Source of the DNA: an uncultured Glaciecola sp.
GTDB lineage: Bacteria; Pseudomonadota; Gammaproteobacteria; Enterobacterales; Alteromonadaceae
DNA: 64,000 bases
Direction of reading: 5' to 3'
Assembly (NCBI GenBank): GCA_947496235.1
Contig: CANMCE010000007.1
Span: forward strand, 186,001 to 250,000
Part shown: piece after piece, positions 48,401 to 57,642 of the stretch
How positions within the stretch are numbered: the first letter of the stretch is position 1
Layout: every line of letters starts with the position of its first letter
Translations under genes and position numbers: made by a program
The notes under the pieces: generated by a model
Seen by the model: only the letters and a program-made list of their open reading frames with translations
What the model was told of the DNA's origin: nothing
Databases searched by the model: none

Positions 48401-50481
48401 ACTATGTCATCAGAATTAGAAAACAAGCCATTTGTATGGGAAGCATTATTTAAAACAAGAATTCCATCTACATAAATTTGCGTGCCATTGGCTCCAAAGC
48501 TGTAAACTATGTGGTGCCATTTACCTTCCTCAATTACTGGGCTTGTCGTCATGAAAACCGAATCTGTAGTGCTTTGATGACGCACCGCAATTTGTCCAGA
48601 CGCATCCACGACTAAATACAAGTGCCCACCATCACCAAAATTCAAACGATCTTTTGAAAATAATGCATTTCCTCCTACGCTGGAATTGTTGCTGTGGGAC
48701 AAGTCGGAAATTTTCGCCCACATTGAGATAGCCCCGTTCGCTATTTTGAAATCATCATTATGAGCAATAGTCGCGTAAGATTGATTACCGTCAAAACTCA
48801 AACCTTGACACATGCGACTTGAAAAGACATTGGAAATTCCCTGACGAATAATACCATTGTGGCCGCTTTGCACATCCAACAAGGCGCTTTGGTCAAAGCT
48901 ACAAACATCTGCACTCCAATGACTGACTAATACAGGATCACTGCTGCAATCGGTGCAAGTTTGCGGTTGTTCGTTGTGTAATTGACTCACTTGGGTGGCG
49001 TTTAATTGGGTATTGTAGATTTTAACTTCGTCTATTGAGCCTTTGAAAAAGTCTCTTAGTTGAGTACTTCTAGGATCATAGGAAGCAGCATTATACAGCC
49101 AAGTATTGGCACCTATTGCCATAGGTGTTCCATTTGACGTCAACCCTGAAGTAAAGGATAGATAGGTAGCCTTTAAATTTCCATCAACATACAAGCGCGC
49201 CCCGTCTGAACCAAAGGTATAGACAATATGATGCCATTGATTTTCATTAATTAACCCAGAAGTCGTGTTAACTGTTACCGAGGTTGAACTGTTGGCGTGA
49301 TTTGCTCTTACTGCACCAAAATCATCAATCCAAATATTTAAAATACCGCCCGAATTACTGTTATATAAATCTTTGGATAGCACTGTCATTCTTCCTGCAG
49401 AAGGCGCATTTTCATAGTCAATATCGGGCACATTTACCCACACCGACACACTGCCTTCGGACAAATTAAACAAACTGGAATCAGGAACATCTAAATAGTT
49501 TGTGCCACCATCAAAGGTTGCATTTTGACAATAAGGTCCTTGATAGCCCACGCCTATATACCCATTCACGGATGCATTGTTTGCGCCTATATCGTCATTG
49601 ACAAAATTGCTGGGAATATCGCACATGTCCATGGAGTAGTATAAAACTGGATCTGGCATTGCCGTGCTGGTGACACAGGTTCCGTCAAAATCAGCGGTGG
49701 CTATACCGGATGCATCAAAATAGAAGTCGCCGTTTTGACCAATGATAATGTTTTGTGCGTTTATAGCCCCCTGATAGATCCCATCACTTCCCCAATTTAC
49801 AGTGGCTAGAGAATATAAGTAACCTTTCATAAAGGAGTTACCTAGAGGAGAAAAGTCGCCATAGCTGATGATGACCAATTGATCAGGGTCCCCATCCCAA
49901 TTAAATCGTAGGTTATTGGCCAAACTAGAAGAATTCACATAGAGAATGACTTTGTCATTGCCGTTGACTCTTAACGTCGCATTTTGCGCCATTTGCAAAT
50001 AGTTAATCCAATAAACCCCGGCATCAAATACCACTGATGAATTGGTATCTACAATTAATTCGTCAATACGAGAAATGACATTGTTATAGTAATAATAAAG
50101 CGTGCCGTTTTGATAAACATGTACATTATCACTTGAGCCCTGATACAAATATCTGTGTTCATTGCTCGGCACATACCAATCTTGTGAGCTGTTTGTATAA
50201 AAAAAACCGTTTACTAAAACCAAGCTGTCTGATTGACTGCCGGAATAACTACAAGAGGCTGTGTTACAACTTTGATAAGAGTCATCCTGCAAGATCGGGA
50301 TGTCTATGTAAGCGTCGTTACCAATGATTTGAGCATTTTGATAAAAGCGAATACCGCCGCTGTTGGTAAATGAACTAGTAGCATCTGGAAACACGGCCGA
50401 ACATACAGATGCTAGTACTCCGGAAGACATGCAACAGAGAACAACAAAAGCAATAATTCTATTAAGTACCATAAACATCAT
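45454..50481 (-). CDS. mshQ: MSHA biogenesis protein MshQ with three LamG-like domains
   Basis: A 1675-residue exported protein with a signal peptide (about residues 8-24, ending VLA). Residues about 30-260 form a beta-rich domain. Three laminin-G/concanavalin-like domains follow (about 275-505, 515-745 and 750-985), each starting with a similar block (LYYSMD, HWSADV, AQYSFED) and containing the LYVDG or IYLNG turn, the W-H-I/V strand and EVKIY near the end. Residues about 1090-1675 match the DUF6701 region of MshQ. LamG folds usually bind sugars, so MshQ is a candidate tip or accessory adhesin of the MSH pilus. It is the last gene of the cluster and overlaps mshP by 4 bp. Confidence 0.92.
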   Translation of the reverse strand: MMFMVLNRIIAFVVLCCMSSGVLASVCSAVFPDATSSFTNSGGIRFYQNAQIIGNDAYIDIPILQDDSYQSCNTASCSYSGSQSDSLVLVNGFFYTNSSQDWYVPSNEHRYLYQGSSDNVHVYQNGTLYYYYNNVISRIDELIVDTNSSVVFDAGVYWINYLQMAQNATLRVNGNDKVILYVNSSSLANNLRFNWDGDPDQLVIISYGDFSPLGNSFMKGYLYSLATVNWGSDGIYQGAINAQNIIIGQNGDFYFDASGIATADFDGTCVTSTAMPDPVLYYSMDMCDIPSNFVNDDIGANNASVNGYIGVGYQGPYCQNATFDGGTNYLDVPDSSLFNLSEGSVSVWVNVPDIDYENAPSAGRMTVLSKDLYNSNSGGILNIWIDDFGAVRANHANSSTSVTVNTTSGLINENQWHHIVYTFGSDGARLYVDGNLKATYLSFTSGLTSNGTPMAIGANTWLYNAASYDPRSTQLRDFFKGSIDEVKIYNTQLNATQVSQLHNEQPQTCTDCSSDPVLVSHWSADVCSFDQSALLDVQSGHNGIIRQGISNVFSSRMCQGLSFDGNQSYATIAHNDDFKIANGAISMWAKISDLSHSNNSSVGGNALFSKDRLNFGDGGHLYLVVDASGQIAVRHQSTTDSVFMTTSPVIEEGKWHHIVYSFGANGTQIYVDGILVLNNASHTNGLFSNSDDIVLGATSKYRQLGAYDPAQYGDFLLGEMDEVKIYRNQPTAQDVSSWYTASPPDSCTTCNSLVAQYSFEDTTVSGSTINDIAGNGYSGTLANSLEVNKPFDNVYCSAVTSDANLTVADKVYFDTGVQVEELGEQGAISFWYRHNDIWNDGQRRMLFDGSNSGNSKYFFMSKLENGGLAFGLEDVNDLDVQITTSSNSFAADEWVHIGVNWNMLTKTYTIYLNGQPSSSVVLDSANITTLPTLGNIVFGDNKTDYVVNYMSYNGANGLFDDIRMYSQAVSQAQFQADLQEATPCSAVHHYALEHPDTAITCGNPTVTVKACANADCSELSSDPTSITLTPTTAWVTPTFTFTGSTQVELQNRTAGTLTIGSSSQTPIAPIECSNNCEVEYENAGLEFFHVDTGANEFSTTPFIGEASLNKIGLRALGSNGATCDALTNGTESINISYQCISTVDEPYSPNTCSQSFAGITVGSGSTHSGNLSMSFDAAGETNFAGYSYADVGLVQVSASATIDGATLQPTTTLFKFIPASLDVSSDATNLMPAGQVFNLQIQAIGANGGVLPGYSANELQASALRTLPSDSGAADASFYLQQGDQVQTSISINYSGIGPLTFTNGIFTSSTAYLEETGSYTLSLRDNNYLGSVISSNALSTGRFIPAYFEVVMQQQPSFTPSCSDSFTYVGQNFGFAPTAEPVFLVTAYNTKARITQNYGGTEWRLSPNQTSVNNAFNYLDTSTYSGALIVNNAGVGPTLSDINDYDGDGTISLSDAQFSYQKIANPQGLDGSPFEANVQLVVDKSFFTDTDGVCYMTSYPGSCEDFTLNDITGTSMRYGRLMLENTYGPENQNLRIPLSAQYLDSGQWRTSQSDSCTDINLSTSNGDILLVHDSQSPVDISQEIASLSATGTLVAGLSDDADMVLSPVIVNGEPVAGALFVQLQPRNVANHWSEFLNIDWDQDGDIDSDDTPTAAVSFGLYRGNDKTIHWREVF

Positions 50482-50927
50482 TGCTCCTGCATAGCGTCTA
50501 CAGACAATGTTCGACTCACTATGCCATCCGCTAAATCACAACTACCTGTACTTTCATATTTGTAGTAATTGTAATCTACCCCTGCGTGAGTGAGGGTTGT
50601 GGTAGTGCACCTTGCTGAGTAAGCACAACCGACAAATCCAGGCACATTGCTGAAATTAGCGCTGCTAGTCGTGGAAGTTGAACATACCTGTGGCGTGCCA
50701 CCAATGGGAAAACTTTGAGAAATTAACGTCTCTAAACCGGCCTTTGCTGCTTGTTGAGCTCTTACCCCATAAACTTCATACAAGACAGTGTTCGACGAAC
50801 TATTAATGACACTTATCATAGTGGCCGCCATCAAAGTCATTACAATGATGATGAACAATGCAATCACTATCATACTGCCATTTTGTTTGTGCAGGCGCTT
50901 TTGCGTTAAAGGAATTCTATGGCACAT
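50478..50927 (-). CDS. mshP: MSHA biogenesis protein MshP (PilX-like minor pilin)
   Basis: A 149-residue protein of the PilX/MshP type. The prepilin-like site is QNGSMIVIALFIII; Gly-Ser replaces the usual Gly-Phe, and no Glu5 is present, as is common in PilX-class minor pilins. The ATG at 50927 is preferred since it leaves an 11-bp overlap with mshO; the frame opens at 50978, which would add 17 residues. It probably helps prime pilus assembly at the tip. Confidence 0.8.
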   Translation of the reverse strand: MCHRIPLTQKRLHKQNGSMIVIALFIIIVMTLMAATMISVINSSSNTVLYEVYGVRAQQAAKAGLETLISQSFPIGGTPQVCSTSTTSSANFSNVPGFVGCAYSARCTTTTLTHAGVDYNYYKYESTGSCDLADGIVSRTLSVDAMQEQ

Positions 50928-51780
50928 TGGGAATATGTACCTCTTTGACAATACTGATTTGCTCGTCGCTACGAGCAAATAAAAAGTTAGCCCGCGTAAA
51001 TCCGTTGCGAGTTAAGGTAGCATCTACCACCCGAAAAGGATCTAAAGCGCCTGGTGTCGCTTGTGGATTGCTAGACAACACATTTTGTAAGCCCTGCGCC
51101 ATGAGTTGCCCACCTGATGTATACAGCGTTTGTGTGCTATTAATGCTCGATGTATGGCGGTATAACTGTTGACCTCGTAAACAATAGCTAATACTTGAGT
51201 CAGCAATGTAAAGCCGTCGGGTAGGTGAACTCAACGGGAAGCCGTCTGATACTGTAAGCTGAACTACATGGTCAGGATCGTCGGCAAGGCTGCAATCGCC
51301 CTGGCCATCATCAGTACAGGCAGTGATTGCTTGTCGACGATTTTCACTGGCGTTGTATACATGGGACGCCTGTAGAGGATAAACGATGGCCATATCTGAT
51401 CCAGAGGGAACATATGGATTGCCGTCGATATCTGCCATTTGCACTATGTCCACTTGAGCACTGCTACCTGACACTGAAGGTAAACTCAGGTAATAAGCAT
51501 TCCATTTGATCGGCACAAACTCTAGACAATGCACGCTCGTATTACCGCTTACCCTTACTGAATTAGGCACTGCACTTGCGAGTTCTCGAGTAAATCGCTC
51601 TACTGCAAAACTGGCGTTGCGAAGCAAAGCTTCTCGCTCAGTAACATCAACATACACGTCACTGGCACTGCGAATAAAGTGCGCAGATCCGGCGCCAATA
51701 ATACCCAAAAGTACAATCACCAATATTAGCTCAACTAAGGTAAAGCCCGTTTGATTATGTTTTGCCGACGACCGCTTCAT
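50917..51780 (-). CDS. mshO: MSHA pilin-like protein MshO
   Basis: A 287-residue minor pilin with the prepilin cleavage motif TGFTLVELILVI (cut after Gly12) and Glu5 intact. A long C-terminal beta domain has two cysteine pairs. It corresponds to PilW/GspJ-type minor pilins. It overlaps the mshD stop by one base and the mshP start by 11 bp. Confidence 0.9.
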   Translation of the reverse strand: MKRSSAKHNQTGFTLVELILVIVLLGIIGAGSAHFIRSASDVYVDVTEREALLRNASFAVERFTRELASAVPNSVRVSGNTSVHCLEFVPIKWNAYYLSLPSVSGSSAQVDIVQMADIDGNPYVPSGSDMAIVYPLQASHVYNASENRRQAITACTDDGQGDCSLADDPDHVVQLTVSDGFPLSSPTRRLYIADSSISYCLRGQQLYRHTSSINSTQTLYTSGGQLMAQGLQNVLSSNPQATPGALDPFRVVDATLTRNGFTRANFLFARSDEQISIVKEVHIPNVP

Positions 51781-52382
51781 TAGTAGTTATCTCGGTAACT
51801 GGAAAACAAGATGCGTTCATCATCTGGGGTAATTATAGTCACTCTTATTAGTTTTCTATTTGCCACTAAAGCGCCCGAATCTAAAACACCATCCCCGTTG
51901 ATATCATCATCGTTCACTCCGTCCTGATTGGCGTCGTAAAATACCTGTACTTGCGCCTGAAAACCGGTGTAAACATCACGTCCTTGAAATTCAATACTTT
52001 CCCCAAGTATCCCCACTATGTCGGATGCGTTTAAAGTGAGATTATTATAATCATCAATATCGTTAAAATCTGACCTAGCTTCACCATCTGCACCTAACGC
52101 ACCGCTTGTCGTGCATGAGGTTCCTTCATTGCAACGTTGATTACTGCCTAAAAAATCTGAATTATGATCAAATGCCTTGGCATTGATTTCATTTAAAAGG
52201 GATTGTCCAAGCATCACAGCTCGAGTCTGCCAAATTGGGTCAATCCCGCGCTTTGCTTGTGGCATAAAAACACTGACTAATACCACCATGGATACCGCAA
52301 AAATAACCATACCCACAATCATTTCAACTAGTGTGAAACCTTTATGTTTGTTGCATAGATTCAAACCACGATTAACAAGCAT
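51780..52382 (-). CDS. mshD: MSHA pilin-like protein MshD
   Basis: A 200-residue minor pilin of the PilV/GspI class with the cleavage motif KGFTLVEMIVGMVIF. The ATG at 52382 is preferred because AAGG lies 8 nt upstream; starts at 52388 and 52403 are also in frame. The C-terminal part has Asp-rich loops (DANQDGVNDDDINGDGVLD) that look like a calcium-binding site. It overlaps mshC by 11 bp. Confidence 0.87.
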   Translation of the reverse strand: MLVNRGLNLCNKHKGFTLVEMIVGMVIFAVSMVVLVSVFMPQAKRGIDPIWQTRAVMLGQSLLNEINAKAFDHNSDFLGSNQRCNEGTSCTTSGALGADGEARSDFNDIDDYNNLTLNASDIVGILGESIEFQGRDVYTGFQAQVQVFYDANQDGVNDDDINGDGVLDSGALVANRKLIRVTIITPDDERILFSSYRDNY

Positions 52383-52923
52383 ATACATAACCTTGATTTG
52401 CAACGCAAATTGAAGTGGTAGTAGTACCTACCAGATTAATTTGGCATCCGTTGGCACATTGGCCAGCGCTGGTTTGTGGACGCCCTAAAGCATCAAATTG
52501 AATGAAGGATATGGGCGTTGTGCCATCATAAGCTTGCAGGCTAATGACCTGAGTTGTTAGTTCTGTTGAGGTGAACTGCAAGTTCTCAGGGGCACTGGTA
52601 TCAATATTTACACTACAAGACGCCACTTGGTTTCCACTGGTATAGCTAGCAACTGAAGGTCCCATTGCTGGAGAACTGGTATCAATCAACATGCGATAAC
52701 AAAAGGTTTGTCCTGTGTTATGCATAGATTTTATTTGTAAATTTCGAAGTGCACTTTGCAGTTTTTGCTGATAGTTAAATTCGCTAATACCTTTGGTATT
52801 GATAAACCGAGGGACGGCTACTACTGCTAAAATACTTAATACTATGATGACAATAATAAGCTCAATCAGGGTAAATCCTGATTGAGCTTTATTAGATAAA
52901 GAGTCGACTTTTTTAGATGACAT
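52372..52923 (-). CDS. mshC: MSHA pilin-like protein MshC
   Basis: A 183-residue minor pilin (GspH/FimT type) with the prepilin motif [15 protein letters not shown] (Glu5 present). Several cysteines lie in the C-terminal domain, including the final Cys, so disulfides are likely. It starts 24 bp after mshA and overlaps mshD by 11 bp. Confidence 0.88.
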   Translation of the reverse strand: MSSKKVDSLSNKAQSGFTLIELIIVIIVLSILAVVAVPRFINTKGISEFNYQQKLQSALRNLQIKSMHNTGQTFCYRMLIDTSSPAMGPSVASYTSGNQVASCSVNIDTSAPENLQFTSTELTTQVISLQAYDGTTPISFIQFDALGRPQTSAGQCANGCQINLVGTTTTSICVANQGYVYAC

Positions 52924-52946
52924 CTTCCTTTTTATTCACCTGACTA

Positions 52947-53456
52947 TTAGCAACCTGTCGTAAAAACTTGGATGCTTGGCACTGCGCCTGATGAAGCAGC
53001 ACTGTTGTAAATTAAGTGGCAGTCATTTGAAGTATCTGAATCTGTAATGAAAGTAGTGGTTGTAGCACCATCATCAAAAGAAATAGCAAATCTATCATCG
53101 TCTGTTGCTAGCGTGTCGAAATCTAATAAATCTAAGTCAATATCTACAAAGTGCAGAAGATTAGTTGTGGTAATTGCATCTGCGTCTGGGTAACCATACT
53201 GAGTTGGTACAGTACGTGAAGAAGCGCCAATGTACACTGCTGTACTGCTAGCTTCTTTTTGTACACCACCAATAGCTGCTTTAGCGTAGACTAACTGAGA
53301 TGCGCCTTGCAAAGCGCCTTTAACACCATTTAGCGTTTCAGTTCGAGCATCAGATTGAATGTCGATAAAGCGCGGTGCTGCTGTTACGGCTAGTATGCCC
53401 AAGATCACAATCACAATGATCAGTTCGATTAATGTAAACCCGCGTTGTTGTCTCAT
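52947..53456 (-). CDS. mshA: Major MSH pilin MshA
   Basis: A 169-residue type IVa prepilin. The leader is MRQQRG, cut before Phe6, and the alpha1 helix begins [13 protein letters not shown] with Glu5. The C-terminal domain ends in NDCHLIYN...FTTGC, where two Cys form the D-region loop of pilins. A strong ribosome site (GAGGAAA, 8 nt spacing) suits high expression. It lies 34 bp after mshB. Identification rests on gene order and pilin motifs; the mature pilin is the shaft subunit. Confidence 0.92.
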   Translation of the reverse strand: MRQQRGFTLIELIIVIVILGILAVTAAPRFIDIQSDARTETLNGVKGALQGASQLVYAKAAIGGVQKEASSTAVYIGASSRTVPTQYGYPDADAITTTNLLHFVDIDLDLLDFDTLATDDDRFAISFDDGATTTTFITDSDTSNDCHLIYNSAASSGAVPSIQVFTTGC

Positions 53457-53490
53457 AGTTGTTTCCTCAAAAAGTCGACAGGTACTAAAA

Positions 53491-54093
53491 TTAGTTGTTG
53501 CTAAAAACTCTTACTTGCCCGATTCTCGGGTCATATGTAAAGCCATTGCCCACTGAATCATTTAACGGCTCAGCGTCCAAATTCTTTACAGTTTGAAGTA
53601 AATAATATTGACAAATATCATTGCCACCAGAACCCAAACCTTGACGTGCATTGGTAAAATAAGTGTATTCTTCCGCCGTCGCTGGATCCCAAATAGAGGT
53701 AATGGTCGGTGCACTCTGCATAATCAAGTTAAACACGCTTTCACAGTCGATATCCGTAATATCAGTATCTTCTGTACTGGCATCAGTATTCAATTGGCCT
53801 GTTGGATAACCAGTATCACCATCAATACCTATAGGAATCCCCTCTATAGTGACGTAAGTTTTACTGTCAGATTCATTGAATTGTGGACGGGCTTCAATTT
53901 CCCATTGCGCTCTGACCAGACCTACGCCAGTAGCAAAGCCGCCAGATACACCTTCAACTGTTGCATCCTCAGCTTCTTCGGTCACATTTAAAAAACGAGG
54001 AATCGCTGTAGCAGCCAAGAGGCCTAAAATCACTACCACTATTACTAGTTCGATAAGCGTGAAGCCGGCATTTTTTGATTTCACATCCAACAT
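53491..54093 (-). CDS. mshB: MSHA pilin-like protein MshB
   Basis: A 200-residue prepilin with motif [16 protein letters not shown], leader of about nine residues and Glu5. It is longer than MshA and has an extra central Asp/Glu-rich segment plus a Cys pair (DCESVF and ICQYY). In Vibrio, mshB directly precedes mshA, as here. It may be a minor or alternative pilin. Confidence 0.87.
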   Translation of the reverse strand: MLDVKSKNAGFTLIELVIVVVILGLLAATAIPRFLNVTEEAEDATVEGVSGGFATGVGLVRAQWEIEARPQFNESDSKTYVTIEGIPIGIDGDTGYPTGQLNTDASTEDTDITDIDCESVFNLIMQSAPTITSIWDPATAEEYTYFTNARQGLGSGGNDICQYYLLQTVKNLDAEPLNDSVGNGFTYDPRIGQVRVFSNN

Positions 54094-54099
54094 TGACTA

Positions 54100-54561
54100 T
54101 TACCTTTCATATTTAAATTCGCCAGTTTCAACATGGTAGGCGAAGACTTTATTTAAAATACTGTAATGACAAATCCCAATGGCATTTTTGTTATTAGAAT
54201 GCTCTAAATAGGTTGTCGACACTTTTACATTTTCTTTTAGCTTTTGATCGTCTAAAAACATAGATACAAAGGCTAAACAAGCTTCCTGCGAAACCTCTAC
54301 TAGAGGCAATCCTTTATCGGTTAGTACAATGGGAAATGTCATTTTTGACTCTCCGATAACATAATCGATAACATCAGGTCTTCCTTGTTGTTGCCAAGAC
54401 CAATAGATCTGGCTAATTTCATTATTTACTCTGGCTTCAAACCCATTCGCCATGGTCTCTTGCCATTCTTGTTCTCTTACCACTCGATACCAAAATGCGT
54501 AAGCGACTAAAATTACAATTAGAGTAAAAACAACCAGTCCATAAAAAAGTTTTCGGCTCAT
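54100..54561 (-). CDS. mshF: MSHA biogenesis protein MshF
   Basis: A 153-residue protein with an N-terminal transmembrane helix (about residues 5-24) and a soluble periplasmic part. No enzyme motif is seen. The name rests on its position between mshG and mshB and the similar size to Vibrio MshF. It is not a prepilin, since no Gly-Phe-Thr-Leu-x-Glu site is present. Confidence 0.75.
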   Translation of the reverse strand: MSRKLFYGLVVFTLIVILVAYAFWYRVVREQEWQETMANGFEARVNNEISQIYWSWQQQGRPDVIDYVIGESKMTFPIVLTDKGLPLVEVSQEACLAFVSMFLDDQKLKENVKVSTTYLEHSNNKNAIGICHYSILNKVFAYHVETGEFKYER

Positions 54562-54580
54562 TGCTCATTCCCCTTGCGCG

Positions 54581-55804
54581 TTACTTGATTGCGCCCATCA
54601 TGTCCCACATTGGGGTAAATATGCCGAGTGCGAGTATCAGCACCATCACCGCCACAATAGAGATTAGAATGGGTTCAATTTTTGAGGTTAGGGTTTTAAT
54701 GTCATAAGCCACTTCGCGCTCATAGAATTCGGCAACTTCTTGCAGTAATTCATCCACACGACCCGTTTCTTCCCCAACGTTGATCATTTGCAATACCAAG
54801 GGGGTAAATAAATCAGACGTTCTAGCAACACGGGATAGACTTTCGCCTTTTTCGATGCGTCTTCGCATGCCCAAAATGGCGTCGTTCATATAAGCATTAT
54901 CAACTGCCTCAGCAACTAAACTGAGTGCACTGGTAAGGGGAACGCCAGCTTTTAACATCATCGAAAAACTACGAGCAAAACGGCCCAATAAGGAACGTTC
55001 AACAATGGTGCCCATAATAGGCGCTTTTATTTTCCAATGATCCCAGACTAAACGCCCTTCTTGGGTATTGATGTAATGTTTGACGCCGAAGAAAACCAAT
55101 AAAATTATGCCTATCAGCACATACCATTGGTTAACAAAGAAATCTGACATCCCTAAAAGCACACGGGTCATAAGCGGTAATTCGGTATCAAACTTGGCAA
55201 ACATGCCCGCAAATACTGGGATTACAAACACATTCACTACGACCAACGCCCCTGCTAATGCAAATAGAACAAAACTGGGATAGCGAGTCGCCGCTTTTAT
55301 TTGTTTACGGGTTTCTTGTTCCCTTTCCAAATATTCATAAAGTTGTTTAAAGGCTATATCTAACTGACCCGTATTTTCACCTACGTGAATGATACTCACG
55401 AACAATTGACTAAACACTTGTGGATGCTGGGCCATAGCAGAAGACAAACTTCGACCTTTTTCTAGTTGTTCAATCACCTGTTTTAGGGCTACTCTTAAAC
55501 GTACAGATTTGGTATTCGTTAATCCGGCTACTGATCTGATAATAGGAATGCCTGATTTGGTTAACGAATACATTTGCCGACAAAAGATTATCAGTTCATC
55601 AAGTCCAACCGCTGGGGTAAAAAAGTGAATATTGTCACTTTCTTGTTTAGCTTGTGTGTCTTGTTTACCCTGTTTATTGATGATTTCTATCGGAATAATT
55701 TGTTTAGCTACTAAAGAGCGCGCAGCAGTACCTTCATCAACGGCTTCTAAGACGCCGGAGACTTCTTCCCCTTGTTGAGTCCGCCCTTTATATACAAACT
55801 GCAT
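54581..55804 (-). CDS. mshG: MSHA inner-membrane platform protein MshG
   Basis: A 407-residue platform protein of the GspF/PilC family. Two T2SSF domains (about 72-195 and 275-395) each have FCRQMYSLTKSGIP / FARSFSMMLKAGVP-type starts and GE(N/E)TGQ/R motifs, with three membrane helices. It anchors the ATPase MshE and moves pilin subunits. The start overlaps the mshE stop by one base. Confidence 0.95.
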   Translation of the reverse strand: MQFVYKGRTQQGEEVSGVLEAVDEGTAARSLVAKQIIPIEIINKQGKQDTQAKQESDNIHFFTPAVGLDELIIFCRQMYSLTKSGIPIIRSVAGLTNTKSVRLRVALKQVIEQLEKGRSLSSAMAQHPQVFSQLFVSIIHVGENTGQLDIAFKQLYEYLEREQETRKQIKAATRYPSFVLFALAGALVVVNVFVIPVFAGMFAKFDTELPLMTRVLLGMSDFFVNQWYVLIGIILLVFFGVKHYINTQEGRLVWDHWKIKAPIMGTIVERSLLGRFARSFSMMLKAGVPLTSALSLVAEAVDNAYMNDAILGMRRRIEKGESLSRVARTSDLFTPLVLQMINVGEETGRVDELLQEVAEFYEREVAYDIKTLTSKIEPILISIVAVMVLILALGIFTPMWDMMGAIK

Positions 55805-57642
55805 TAATCAATGTCCTCTAACGAGAATCCTGACGCAGGTTTTGGCGGTTGTTGCTCAGAATCTTCGGTAGTTTCTAATGCCAAAGATGATTCAGCTTGA
55901 TCCGACGAGGAGGTAGATGGTAGCTCTTTTGGTAGTTTGTCTTTTCCATCAGAAACCATTTCCACCAGCCTTAACACTTCATCTAAGGAAGTGACGCCTT
56001 GTTTGGCATAATCAAAGGCCGCGTGTGATAAGGGGCGGTATTTGGGATCTCGTTTAGCTTGGGCGGTGAATTCAAACCCATCACCTGATTTAAGCGCGTT
56101 CATTAGTGGTTCAGTAACCTCAAGTAACTCAAACACACCAAGGCGACCGCGATAACCAGTAAAGTTACAGCGTTGACAGCCGCGACCTGTTTTAAATTCA
56201 AAATTACTTAGTTCAGGCTCAATGTGAGCCAACCAAATGCGATGCTCTTCAGTAGGCGCTGTGGTTTGCGCACATTTATCGCAGACTTTTCGCACCAAAC
56301 GTTGTGCGATAACACCTTTTAGTGAACTCGCCACTAGATAGCCTGGCGCACCCATGTCTATTAGACGTATAGCACTGCTTACCGCATCATTAGTATGCAA
56401 TGTTGATAATACTAAGTGACCGGTTAAGGCACCTCTTAAACCAATTTCCACGGTTTCCTGATCACGCATTTCCCCGACCATTAAGATATCAGGGTCTTGT
56501 CGTAAAGTGGTGCGTAATACATTGGCAAAGGTTAACTCTATTTTATGGTTCACTTGTACCTGATTGATTCTCGGTAATCTGTATTCCACCGGATCCTCAA
56601 CCGTTATTATCTTGTTTTCTGGCTTGTTGAGTTCATTGAGAGAGCCATACAAGGTGGTAGTTTTACCTGAGCCTGTTGGACCGGTAACCAAAATCATGCC
56701 GTGGGGTCGATGTAGCAAGGATCTAAATCGCACTAACATGTCCGCAGGCATTCCGGTTTGCTCTAGTGTTAGCACGCCTTGAGACTGATCCAACAAACGC
56801 ATTACTACAGATTCACCGCCTTGAAGTGGCATGGTGGAAACCCGCACATCAATTCGATGATTTTTTACCGTTATTTGGGTACGTCCATCCTGTGGCAAAC
56901 GCTTTTCAGAGATGTCCATGCCGGACATCAGTTTAAGTCTAAGGACGAGAGCTGACGCTATGTTGCCTTCGGGAATAATATTCTCTTGCAAAACCCCATC
57001 CACGCGCTGACGAATGCGCAATTGCTTTTCATCAGGTTCAATATGAATGTCAGAGGCTTTTGCCATTACAGCGTCTTCAAAAATAGACTGCAAAAGCTTA
57101 GCCACTACGTTGTCTTGTTCATCGATAAAACCTGTATCAAGTTGAAATTCCACATCATCTTGATATTCATCTGCAAGCTCTTGGGCAAAGGATGCAATTT
57201 CTTCGGTTTTACGATAGTAATTTTCGTAGGCAATATAAAGTTGTGACTCACTGACCACTGCAACTTCTACCGGTTTAGGTAGCTTAGTTGAAAGTTCGTC
57301 TAATGCGTTAATGTCGGCGGGGTCACTCATGCCTACCAATAAGGTGTCGCCTTGATCTTCAAGTACTAGGGCGCGGTATCGTCTTGCTTGAATTTCTGGC
57401 AGCAACCTTACGGCATTAGGATTAACCCTGTAGTCCTCCAGGTTAATCATGGGAACGCCAAGGTGCTGAGAAAGCAACTCTAACAGTTGATTCTCACTGA
57501 CCAAGGCCATTGAAATTAAGGTAGCCCCTAGCTTTCTTCCGGTATTTCTTTGTTCAGAAAGTGCTTGCTGGAGTTCGTCATCAGTTATCAGGCCATTTTG
57601 AACCAGCAAATCACCTAATCTGATTTTTACTCTTTGGGTCAT
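55804..57642 (-). CDS. mshE: MSHA pilus extension ATPase MshE with c-di-GMP-binding N-domain
   Basis: A 612-residue hexameric ATPase that drives pilus extension. Residues 8-31 and about 37-60 are tandem MshEN motifs (RLGDLLVQNGL then KLGATLISMAL), the 24-residue units shown in Vibrio cholerae MshE to bind c-di-GMP, with the key Arg8 and both Leu-Gly pairs present. The motor has Walker A GPTGSGKTTT, Asp box RQDPDILMVGEMRD, His box TGHLVLSTLHTN and the Zn tetracysteine (CDKC ... CQRC). A Gln/Ser/Glu-rich tail of about 40 residues is atypically long. It overlaps mshN and mshG by one base each. Confidence 0.95.
   Translation of the reverse strand: MTQRVKIRLGDLLVQNGLITDDELQQALSEQRNTGRKLGATLISMALVSENQLLELLSQHLGVPMINLEDYRVNPNAVRLLPEIQARRYRALVLEDQGDTLLVGMSDPADINALDELSTKLPKPVEVAVVSESQLYIAYENYYRKTEEIASFAQELADEYQDDVEFQLDTGFIDEQDNVVAKLLQSIFEDAVMAKASDIHIEPDEKQLRIRQRVDGVLQENIIPEGNIASALVLRLKLMSGMDISEKRLPQDGRTQITVKNHRIDVRVSTMPLQGGESVVMRLLDQSQGVLTLEQTGMPADMLVRFRSLLHRPHGMILVTGPTGSGKTTTLYGSLNELNKPENKIITVEDPVEYRLPRINQVQVNHKIELTFANVLRTTLRQDPDILMVGEMRDQETVEIGLRGALTGHLVLSTLHTNDAVSSAIRLIDMGAPGYLVASSLKGVIAQRLVRKVCDKCAQTTAPTEEHRIWLAHIEPELSNFEFKTGRGCQRCNFTGYRGRLGVFELLEVTEPLMNALKSGDGFEFTAQAKRDPKYRPLSHAAFDYAKQGVTSLDEVLRLVEMVSDGKDKLPKELPSTSSSDQAESSLALETTEDSEQQPPKPASGFSLEDID

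Noticed and set aside
50788..51172. Plus-strand reading frames opposite mshP and mshO
   Set aside because: They lie antisense to clear pilin genes, have no recognisable motifs and no ribosome sites.
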